A stretch of DNA of 64,000 nt from Acidimicrobiaceae bacterium (GTDB taxonomy: Bacteria; Actinomycetota; Acidimicrobiia; Acidimicrobiales; RAAP-2): NCBI GenBank assembly GCA_947456245.1, contig CANGPS010000006.1, positions 18,062-82,061 of the forward strand. Direction: 5' to 3'. Positions 35,266 to 42,551 of the stretch are shown piece after piece. The notes beneath the pieces were generated by a model, which saw only the letters and a list, made by a program, of their open reading frames with translations, was not told where the DNA came from and searched no databases. Position 1 is the first letter of the stretch. Each line of letters begins with the position of its first letter. Made by a program: the position numbers and the translations under genes.

Positions 35266-38200
35266 TCAGGACGTGTAGGTGTACTTGACCTCAGCGTTCT
35301 TGGCGCTGTAGCCCGAGGCGGTGTCCTGGCCCTCGAGCGTGAGGACCTGCACGAAGACCGACTTGCCGGCCTTGCCCCTGGGGACCACGACCTTGAACTT
35401 CCCGGTCGACCCGCAGCCCGTGAGGGCCGCCACCGGCTGGGCCGCCACCTCCACCTTGCCGAACCGGACGGTGAGCGCACACCCGACGTTGCTGCCCTTG
35501 ACGACGATGGTGTTGCCACCAGCGGCCGGACCGGAGGTCGTCTTGAGTTTGCTCAGGGTGGCGGTGCCCGGCGGGTAGAAGTGGAACACCCCGGCATCCT
35601 TCGGGTCCGAGCAGCCTGACGCCGTGCACAGGTAGAGGTCCGTCGGCCCCGGAAGTGTCCCTGGCGTGAGCAGTGCGATCTGCGTGCCAGACGGGTGGGT
35701 CACCGAGTGCTGCGTGGCGAATCCGGCTGCCTGTCCAATGAAGATCGTCTGGCCGCTGAAGTCGACGCTGTCGACGGCGACCGTGCCCTGACCGGTGACC
35801 GTGAGCGGCGTGCTGCCCGAGGACGGACCGGCGTTCTTCGACATCGATGTCAGCACGGGCACCCCCGCGTAGGAGAAGCTCACGGTGTTGCTCAGGACGT
35901 ACCCGAGGTTCCCGGGGTCCGAGGAGGGCGACGTGGCGAGCGTGGCGACCTGGAGTCCGCTGACGACCGGCTCGATCGACTGGGCACGAGACGGGGCGAT
36001 GACCAGCGCCGAGGTGGCGTCGATGGTCAGGTAGCCGTCCGCCCACTGCCCGATCGAGGTCGCTCCGTCGAACGAGGCGCCGACCAGGGCGAAGGGGCCG
36101 ATGCCGGTCCCGTGGATCGTGAGCAGCGAGCCGCCACCGGAGCCGGCATAGCCGAGGGGGTCCTCGCTCACGTCGACGCTGGTGATGACCGGGGCTGCGA
36201 AGTAGTCGAACTCGTCAAGGCCCGGCGCGAGCTCGCAGTTGCAGGCGGGGGTCTCCTCGGATGCCGGCGCGGCGATCGGCTGGATGGCCGAGGAGCCACC
36301 GGGTCCGGTCACGACGATGTGGACCTGGCAGACGTCGGTAGCCGGGTTCGTCCCGGTTGCCGCGCACGTGGTCGAGCCCGAGTAGGCAGGGACGGTGGCG
36401 GTGATCCTGGTCGAGCTCAGCACGGTGTACGACGTTGCCGCCACCCCTCCGAAGGTCACCGCGGTGGCTCCGGTGAAGCCCGAACCGTAGACGGTGACCA
36501 CCTTCCCGCCGGTCTTCGCCCCGCCGGATGCGGTGACGCCGGTCACCGCAGGCGTCGGGTTGCCACCGCTGCCGGCTGGTGCGTAGCTGAGCACGGACGT
36601 GATCGAGGTGTCGCTCGAGGTCCCGTCGGTGGTGGTGACCACCACCGTGTGGTCGCCCGCCGCGTCGGAGGTGCCGGCGGAGAGCTGCGCGAACATGTCG
36701 GCCGTCACGAGGATGGAGATCATCGTCGGTGACTGCACGGCGAATCCCGTCGACGCGGCGTCCACCTGGGGGTCGAGCCGCAGCCCGCCGACCTGGACCG
36801 AGGCGATGTTCGGGCTCTCGGGCGTGCCATAACCGACACCGTGGATCTCAGCCCTGAGCGAGCCGGACCCATCGAGGTAGCCCGCCGAGACGTTGTCGAC
36901 CACCGGCAGGGCCGAGGTCAGCGAGCCACAGAGCAGGGCGGAGAGCCCGACCCCTCCGTCGGAGGCCGTCATGATCGGGGTGCCGAGGCCGGTCACCATG
37001 TCGTAGCCAGCGGTCGCCGGGAACAGCCCCTGGTTGGTGCCGGGGTTGTTGGTGCCCTTGGTCACGTCATTGAAGGCGAGCGCACGAGCCCCAGAGGTCG
37101 AGGCGATCGAGTAGAGCCGGGGCGCCACGAAGCCGACCGAGCCACCGCAGGCGGACAGCGATGCGGTGTCGGCGAGCATGGCCGCCCAGAGCGGTGCGGC
37201 TGAGGACGTCCCGCCTGCGGTGGTCCAGCCGTTCCAGTCGGCGTTGTAGATGGTGATGGCGCCGACGCCCGGGGAGGCCTGGGCGGCGACGTCGGGAATC
37301 TGCCGGCACGGCATGACGCCCGTGCCGGTGAACTGAGCACCGCAGAAGCTCCCCTGGTGGGTGGCGTGGCGCTGGTTGGCCAGGGTCTTGGCTGCGGCGA
37401 GCGTGGTCGGGTTGTTCACGCCCGACACGGTGGCGTCGTTCTGCCACGACTGCTGCGGCCAGAGCTGCGAGATGCCGCCACCGCCCGAGCCGTAGTCCCC
37501 GTCGTTCCAGGTCGTCTCCACCGGGGGCCGGTTGGCCGACTGGATCGACGTGCCGCCGACGGCGAGCACGAAGGGCTGGGATGCCGGGTCATCGACGGTG
37601 AGCTGGCTCGGGGAGTCCATGCAGTCATCAGAGCCCGCATCGCCGGAGGCGGCGACCACCGTCTGGCCCTGGGCGGCCGCCTGCTCGAAGATCGTGTTCT
37701 CCATGGCAGCGGCTCCCCGACCAGTGAAGTCCTCGCACTGACCCCAGCTCGTCGAGATCACCTTGGCCTGGTCATCCTGGACGATCTGGTTATAGCCGTC
37801 GATGATCCCGTTCCCGGTGTTCGCCGACTGGTAGACGTCGATCTGGGCGCCAGGGGCCAAGCCCATCACGTCCTCGATGTCGAGCTCGGTCTCGCCTGAG
37901 ATCGGCGTCCCTGGGGTGATCCCGCCGTCGACCGTGTGGACGCTGATCGAGGACGAGAGGTCCTGTCCGAAGTAGCAGGAGGAGAAGGTGGCGATGTTGC
38001 TCGGGACGTAGCCGTCGAGGGTGAAGATGGCGACCCGCTGTCCGAATCCGTTGGCGTGGACACCGTAGAGCCCTCCCACGCCATAGGTGGCGGCGATCTC
38101 CTCGTTCGTCAGACCCTGAGGATCGGACAGGTGCCTCGGACCTCCGCCGTGAGCTGCGATCTTGGCGGCCTTGCAGGCCTTCGGAGCCAGGCTCGACGAC

Positions 38201-38877
38201 AGTGCCATGTTGGCCCGCATCCTGGGGGCGGCCGACTGGTCGGCGGGGACCGAGAGGGCGTTGGGGCTTCGCTTGAGCTGGCTCGTGGCCTGCTCGACGG
38301 TCGAGAGGCCGGCGATGCCGGTCACCTTCTCGACGATGCTCGACGGCAGGTGGAGGTCGCGGGTGGTCGCGCGCGCCTGCCGCCCCGAGGGCAGCCGGAC
38401 GCTCGTCAGCGACGTCTGGAACGCCCCCTCGGCGGCCTGCACGCTGCCGCTGAACGACACGAGGAGTCCGTTGCTGCTCACAGAGGGGTGCAGACCCTTC
38501 TGCGAAAGGTAGGCCGTCACATCGGACACCGTCTGATCAGACGGTCCGAAGGCTGCCCGGAATGCGCCTGGAGCGAGGTAGTGCCCGTAGGTTGCGGTCC
38601 CCGGTGTCGAGACGGCGTGGGCGAAGGCTGTGAGCGCCGCCGGGTCTCGCGGGGCCAGCCCCATCGACCCGGAGACCGGTCCGGACGCCGCAGGTCCTGC
38701 GCTGGTCCCAGCCGGGAGCACGTCGCCAGGCTGGACGACCCGCATGACGACCGGGGAGGACGCTCCTGAGGCCATGGCGCCGCCCAGTAGCGACGTGGAG
38801 AACAACGTCACCCCGGCTGCCCCAGCAGCGAGGATCCGTCGGGGGCTGCGTGCGTTCGAGTCGCTGAGGCCGATCAT
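35266..38877 (-). CDS. Secreted S53 (sedolisin/kumamolisin) peptidase with IPT-like C-terminal repeats
   Basis: A 1203-residue secreted peptidase. After a signal-like segment (about 14-35) comes an activation prodomain (to about 230) and the S53 catalytic domain: Glu and Asp in GETELDIEDV (about 327), the oxyanion Asp region SWGQCED (about 375), and the catalytic Ser in GGTSSAAPLWAAM (about 557), then a calcium site FNDVTKG. The C-terminal about 450 residues contain IPT/TIG-like immunoglobulin repeats (VTASGGAKTGGKVVTVYG, ITSVDVSEDP...). Family members are acid-active and autoprocessed. The start is taken at ATG 38877; an upstream in-frame extension has no signal peptide logic. Confidence 0.9.
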   Translation of the reverse strand: MIGLSDSNARSPRRILAAGAAGVTLFSTSLLGGAMASGASSPVVMRVVQPGDVLPAGTSAGPAASGPVSGSMGLAPRDPAALTAFAHAVSTPGTATYGHYLAPGAFRAAFGPSDQTVSDVTAYLSQKGLHPSVSSNGLLVSFSGSVQAAEGAFQTSLTSVRLPSGRQARATTRDLHLPSSIVEKVTGIAGLSTVEQATSQLKRSPNALSVPADQSAAPRMRANMALSSSLAPKACKAAKIAAHGGGPRHLSDPQGLTNEEIAATYGVGGLYGVHANGFGQRVAIFTLDGYVPSNIATFSSCYFGQDLSSSISVHTVDGGITPGTPISGETELDIEDVMGLAPGAQIDVYQSANTGNGIIDGYNQIVQDDQAKVISTSWGQCEDFTGRGAAAMENTIFEQAAAQGQTVVAASGDAGSDDCMDSPSQLTVDDPASQPFVLAVGGTSIQSANRPPVETTWNDGDYGSGGGGISQLWPQQSWQNDATVSGVNNPTTLAAAKTLANQRHATHQGSFCGAQFTGTGVMPCRQIPDVAAQASPGVGAITIYNADWNGWTTAGGTSSAAPLWAAMLADTASLSACGGSVGFVAPRLYSIASTSGARALAFNDVTKGTNNPGTNQGLFPATAGYDMVTGLGTPIMTASDGGVGLSALLCGSLTSALPVVDNVSAGYLDGSGSLRAEIHGVGYGTPESPNIASVQVGGLRLDPQVDAASTGFAVQSPTMISILVTADMFAQLSAGTSDAAGDHTVVVTTTDGTSSDTSITSVLSYAPAGSGGNPTPAVTGVTASGGAKTGGKVVTVYGSGFTGATAVTFGGVAATSYTVLSSTRITATVPAYSGSTTCAATGTNPATDVCQVHIVVTGPGGSSAIQPIAAPASEETPACNCELAPGLDEFDYFAAPVITSVDVSEDPLGYAGSGGGSLLTIHGTGIGPFALVGASFDGATSIGQWADGYLTIDATSALVIAPSRAQSIEPVVSGLQVATLATSPSSDPGNLGYVLSNTVSFSYAGVPVLTSMSKNAGPSSGSTPLTVTGQGTVAVDSVDFSGQTIFIGQAAGFATQHSVTHPSGTQIALLTPGTLPGPTDLYLCTASGCSDPKDAGVFHFYPPGTATLSKLKTTSGPAAGGNTIVVKGSNVGCALTVRFGKVEVAAQPVAALTGCGSTGKFKVVVPRGKAGKSVFVQVLTLEGQDTASGYSAKNAEVKYTYTS

Positions 38878-38998
38878 TTGAATATCATTCCATGCCCTGG
38901 AGGTCCAAAGGCACGAAACGGCCGATTTCCGAAAGATGAGGAGATTTCTCATCCTCGCCTCATGTCCGCGAACGCGACCCTCCGGGTACCGTAGGGAC

Positions 38999-39397
38999 GT
39001 GACGACGGACGAGGTCGAGCCGAGGGGGATGAGGATGGCGTTCCTTCTCATGGCTGCGGTGGTGGCGGTCGTGGTGGTCCTGCTGGCCGCGAACATCGTC
39101 CGCCACGCCCTCTCCCCGCAGTCCACCACCAAGGTCGACGTGACCGTCGACACCGTCTCGGTCGTCGACCCCTCTCACGTGCGGATCACGGCCACGCTCC
39201 GCAGCGAGGCCGCGGAACCGGCGACGGTGTCATGCCTGGTCGGCGTCGCTCGTCCGGCGATGCCGCTCGCGTTCCCGATCCACGTGACCGAGCACCTCTC
39301 CCCCGGCGTCGATCGGCAGATCACCATCGATCGTGCGCTGATCAAGCCGGTGGCCACCACCGTCCGCAGCTCCGACGTGGCGCTGACCTGCACCTGA
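38999..39397 (+). CDS. Small membrane-anchored protein, unknown
   Basis: A 132-residue product from GTG 38999. It has a short cytoplasmic leader, one membrane segment (about residues 12-33, rich in Val/Leu/Ala), and an outside beta-rich domain with two Cys (TVSCLVGVA and ALTCT at the very C-terminus) that could form a disulphide. I do not recognise the family. It lies upstream of, and convergent with, ccdA, which is interesting given the cysteines. Confidence 0.65.
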   Translation: MTTDEVEPRGMRMAFLLMAAVVAVVVVLLAANIVRHALSPQSTTKVDVTVDTVSVVDPSHVRITATLRSEAAEPATVSCLVGVARPAMPLAFPIHVTEHLSPGVDRQITIDRALIKPVATTVRSSDVALTCT

Positions 39398-39403
39398 GCG
39401 ACC

Positions 39404-40174
39404 TCAGAGCGAGGGGGTGAAGCTCCCGATCTGGTCCTGGAGCCAGCGCACGATCGTCGTCCACAGGCCGGTCATCTCGAGCAGTCCGATGACGATCAGC
39501 AGGATGCCACCGACCTTCATGATCACCGGGCCGTGGCGTCGGATGGCCGCGGAGATGGCGGGGACGCGATCGGTGAGCAGGGCGGCGACCAGGAAGGGGA
39601 TCCCGAGCCCGGCGCAGTACGCGACCGAGAGCAACGCCCCTCGGGCGACCGACGCGCTCGAGCTGGTGGCGGCGAGTCCGAGGATCGCACCGAGGGTCGG
39701 GCCGATGCAGGGGGTCCATCCGAGGCCGAAGAGGAATCCGAGGACCAGTGCCCCGAGCACGGTCGCCCTCGGGAGCCAGTGCACCCGGGCCTCGCGGTTC
39801 AGGAGGCTGGCACCGGGGAGGAGCCCGGCGAAGAACAAGCCGAGCACGACCGTGACCGCACCGAACACGACGCTGAGCAGGCGCTGCTGGTCTCGAAGCA
39901 CCTGGCCGAGACCACCGAAGAAGCCCCCGAGCGCAACGAACACGATGGTGAACCCCAGCACGAAGGCGATCGCCCCGAGGAGGGTGCGAGCGTGCCGACG
40001 GTCGGCCTGGCTGGCGCCGGCCGCCCCGACGGCTCCGCCGAGGAACGAGAGGTAGCCCGGCACCAGGGGGAGCACGCAGGGGGAGGCGAAGGAGATCAGT
40101 CCGGCGACGAAGGCGATCGGGATGGCGAGCAGGACCGAACCCTGCGCCACGGTCGAGGATGCGGTGGCGATCAC
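39404..40174 (-). CDS. ccdA: Cytochrome c biogenesis protein CcdA
   Basis: A 256-residue membrane protein that carries reducing power from thioredoxin to the outside. Six hydrophobic segments are visible and the redox Cys pair lies in SFASPCVLPLVPG (Cys33) and GLGWTPCIGPT (Cys156), the CcdA/DsbD hallmark. No ResA or ResB gene is present nearby, so its electron acceptor is not clear from this window. Confidence 0.92.
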   Translation of the reverse strand: MIATASSTVAQGSVLLAIPIAFVAGLISFASPCVLPLVPGYLSFLGGAVGAAGASQADRRHARTLLGAIAFVLGFTIVFVALGGFFGGLGQVLRDQQRLLSVVFGAVTVVLGLFFAGLLPGASLLNREARVHWLPRATVLGALVLGFLFGLGWTPCIGPTLGAILGLAATSSSASVARGALLSVAYCAGLGIPFLVAALLTDRVPAISAAIRRHGPVIMKVGGILLIVIGLLEMTGLWTTIVRWLQDQIGSFTPSL

Positions 40175-40243
40175 TGATCAACCCGGTGGGAGAGCCTCAC
40201 GATGGATGAGAGCGTAGCGACCGAGCAGCGACGACCCGGAGGG

Positions 40244-40660
40244 TCACACGTAACCGGCGGCGATCTCCTCGATCCACCACGCCGGCGCTGCGCCGAGGAG
40301 CGTCTGGAGATCCCAGTAGTCGGTCCACCGACGGATGATGCCGTCACTCACCTCGTGGACCGAGGTGAAGGGGAACGAGATGGTCTCGCCAGTGTGCCAG
40401 CGCCAGTTCTCGATGTGCTCGGTGACCACGACGTCGCCCTCGGAGATCATGAGCACCGGTGTGTGGCCGTAGTGCTCCAGACGGGCGATGCCCAGCTTGA
40501 GGCGGTCGACGACCTGCGCCGGACCGACGGCGAGATCCTCGGGGGGCGTGGCGACGTCGGTGTAGGTCGACTCGGGGCCGAAGAACGAGGCCACGGCGTC
40601 GAAGTCCCTTCGATAGAGGGCATCCCAGAACTGCTCAACCGTCTCTCGAGCGCTTCGCAT
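40244..40660 (-). CDS. NTF2-like/limonene epoxide hydrolase-type protein
   Basis: A 138-residue cone-shaped fold protein of the NTF2/SnoaL superfamily. The region EQFWDALYRRDFDAVASFF and the late RRWTDYWDLQTLL resemble limonene-1,2-epoxide hydrolases and related small enzymes. The start is placed at ATG 40660, cutting a non-conserved upstream extension. Actual substrate unknown. Confidence 0.72.
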   Translation of the reverse strand: MRSARETVEQFWDALYRRDFDAVASFFGPESTYTDVATPPEDLAVGPAQVVDRLKLGIARLEHYGHTPVLMISEGDVVVTEHIENWRWHTGETISFPFTSVHEVSDGIIRRWTDYWDLQTLLGAAPAWWIEEIAAGYV

Positions 40661-40836
40661 CGTGCCTGACCCCCGTCTCCCGCGTTCCTCGCCCAGTTGG
40701 AGAGGCTTCGGCCGCAAGGTAGCAGAGCGGTTGCGCTTCGGCGTGGTGTCGCCACCGACGCCAGCAAGGTGGGCATCGGTTCACTGGTGCCGATCATCGG
40801 GACGAGGGCGGCACCGAGATGGTCGTCGCGATTTCG

Positions 40837-40910
40837 TGGGCGCTGCGGGACTCGAACCCACGACCTCTGCCGTGTGAAGGCAGCGCTCTAACCAGCTGAG
40901 CTAAGCGCCC
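40837..40910 (-). tRNA. tRNA-Val (anticodon CAC)
   Basis: Read on the reverse strand, a complete 74-base cloverleaf: a seven-base acceptor stem GGGCGCT/AGCGCCC, D-arm with AGCTCAGCTGGTTAGAGC, anticodon stem CTGCC/GGCAG with loop TTCACAC (anticodon CAC, reading GTG), and the T-loop GTTCGAGTC. The discriminator is A and CCA is not encoded. Confidence 0.97.
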
Positions 40911-41004
40911 CTGCCCGGATGCAACTGCATCTCCCGAGGGACCTTGGCAGATTAGTCGGTCTCGCAGCACGGGGAGGTCGAGGCCCTCCGGTAGCCTCGC
41001 AGCT

Positions 41005-41883
41005 GTGACCGACGCAGACGATTCTCCGACCACCCCCGAGGCCGAGGCCAAGGAGCCCCTCTCGGCACGCTTCCTGAAGCCGAAGCCCGAGAAGCGACCA
41101 CGGCCCACCCCCGGCGTGGTGCCCGAGGACGTCGAGATCATCGAGGGCTTCCCCGAGCGTCAGGTCGCCATGCGGTCGCTCGGCACCTCAGAGATCCGCT
41201 TTGGCTACGCCGTGGCCATCCTCGGCGCCATCTTCACCTTGGGCCTCAACATCCCATCGATGACGGGAGAGACCCAGTTCACCAACGCCATCGCTCCGGT
41301 TAAGGGCGCCTGCACCAAGGGCTACACCCTCACCAAGGATGCCTGCATCCAGATCGTCCACTACCAGCCTGCGGACTTCCTCCCGTTCCTCATCGTCGGG
41401 ATCGTTGCGGCGGTGGCGATCGCTCTGACCATCAAGCTCCGTCGACGGACGCCAGCGGTGTTCGCGTCGCTGATGATGGGCCTCGTCGTGTCCGAGGTGC
41501 CGCCGAAGCCGAGCGTGCTCCTCGGGGTCCCGTTCTTCGTGTTCTCCGGATGGCTCATGGTCCGGGCCCGTCGAATCCAGAAGTTCGGCACCACTGACAC
41601 CAAGGCCGTCGCCGTCCTCTCCGCCGAGCAGCGGGCCCAGCGTCGAGCCGACAAGGCAGCCGGCATCAAGCCCGAGCGGGCGAGCCGCGGAGGAACCACC
41701 CCGGCGCGTGCGACCGGCAGGTCGGCTGGCCCCAAGGGGACGACTGGGGCGAAGGGCACCAGCTCGGCGATCGAGTCTGGTCGCTACACCCCGAAGAAGG
41801 CCACGCCCAAGAAGCGCCCCACGCCTCCCCCGGCCGAGCCCAAGCCCTCTCGCTTCAAGAAGCTCATCGGGGACGAGGAATAG
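41005..41883 (+). CDS. Hypothetical membrane protein with basic tail
   Basis: A 292-residue product from GTG 41005. The first about 60 residues are polar and proline-rich, then come hydrophobic segments at about 70-90, 125-147 and 150-185, and a long C-terminal tail rich in Lys, Arg, Pro and Thr (about residues 200-292) that is probably disordered. I do not recognise a domain. It may be an actinobacterial-specific envelope or RNA/DNA-contacting protein; function open. Confidence 0.7.
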   Translation: MTDADDSPTTPEAEAKEPLSARFLKPKPEKRPRPTPGVVPEDVEIIEGFPERQVAMRSLGTSEIRFGYAVAILGAIFTLGLNIPSMTGETQFTNAIAPVKGACTKGYTLTKDACIQIVHYQPADFLPFLIVGIVAAVAIALTIKLRRRTPAVFASLMMGLVVSEVPPKPSVLLGVPFFVFSGWLMVRARRIQKFGTTDTKAVAVLSAEQRAQRRADKAAGIKPERASRGGTTPARATGRSAGPKGTTGAKGTSSAIESGRYTPKKATPKKRPTPPPAEPKPSRFKKLIGDEE

Positions 41884-41891
41884 CGCTCCCG

Positions 41892-41912
41892 CCGTCGCTC
41901 AGGAGGCGACGG
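41892..41912. terminator. Possible bidirectional terminator hairpin
   Basis: A 7-bp perfect stem CCGTCGC/GCGACGG with a seven-base loop lies between two convergent genes and covers the TetR stop codon. There is no clear U-run, so this is a weak call. Confidence 0.3.
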
Positions 41913-42504
41913 GGGGATCCACCATCAGCGCTGATCGCAGCAGCTCGAGCACATCAGCACGTCGGCGCACCAGCGAGCGCGCCGAGGTCTCCTCGCCGAG
42001 CGCTCGCAGGACGTCGACCTCGGTGAGCATGCCGATGACCGTCGAGTACATCGCCAGCAGGAGCAGCCGCGGATTGCTGCGGCGCATTCGACCAGCCTCC
42101 ATCTCCGCCTCGAGGAAGTTGGTCGCTCTCCCGAGGAGCGGCTCGAGGCACTCGGTCATCTGCGTAGCTGCCGGAGGTCCGAGACGAGAGACCTCTCGGA
42201 GCAGCCCCAGCAACGCAGGATCCCGTGCGGCGAGCCGGAACACCGACCGCACGACCGCTCGAACCCGCTCGAAGCCCTCCCCGGCCAGGACCAGTGCACC
42301 TTCGACGACCGCGGTGAGCCTGCTCGCCGCCGCCTCCACGACGGCGGCGAGCAACAGCTCCTTTGACGGAAACCAGTAGAGGATCGTCTGCTTAGAGATC
42401 CCCAGATCCGTCGCCAGGGCGTCGAGGGACACGGCGTCGTAGCCGGTGGTGCCGAAGGCCTCGAGTGCGGCGTCCAGGATCCGATCGGCGGTGCTGATGG
42501 TCAC
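41899..42504 (-). CDS. TetR-family transcriptional regulator
   Basis: A 201-residue repressor. The N-terminal helix-turn-helix is ILDAALEAFGTTGYDAVSLDALA followed by DLGISKQTILYWFPSKELLL. The C-terminal domain is the ligand pocket. The GTG start at 42504 directly abuts the palindrome at 42505-42518. Divergent from the fatty acyl-CoA reductase operon, so it probably controls both itself and that operon in response to a lipid-like ligand (inference). Confidence 0.9.
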   Translation of the reverse strand: MTISTADRILDAALEAFGTTGYDAVSLDALATDLGISKQTILYWFPSKELLLAAVVEAAASRLTAVVEGALVLAGEGFERVRAVVRSVFRLAARDPALLGLLREVSRLGPPAATQMTECLEPLLGRATNFLEAEMEAGRMRRSNPRLLLLAMYSTVIGMLTEVDVLRALGEETSARSLVRRRADVLELLRSALMVDPPVAS

Positions 42505-42518
42505 CTACCAGATGGTAG
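42505..42518. promoter_or_regulatory. Perfect palindrome, likely TetR operator
   Basis: CTACCA-GA-TGGTAG is a perfect six-base inverted repeat with a two-base spacer, in the 47-base gap between the divergent TetR gene and the acyl-CoA reductase gene. Its position next to the TetR start suits autorepression and control of the operon. Confidence 0.65.
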
Positions 42519-42551
42519 ACAACCGCCGACCGTCAGTGCTAGACCGTCGAG

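Noticed and set aside
40780..40836. Terminator after the tRNA gene
   Set aside because: A weak stem (GTGCCG/CGGCAC) with a long loop and no U-run; not convincing.
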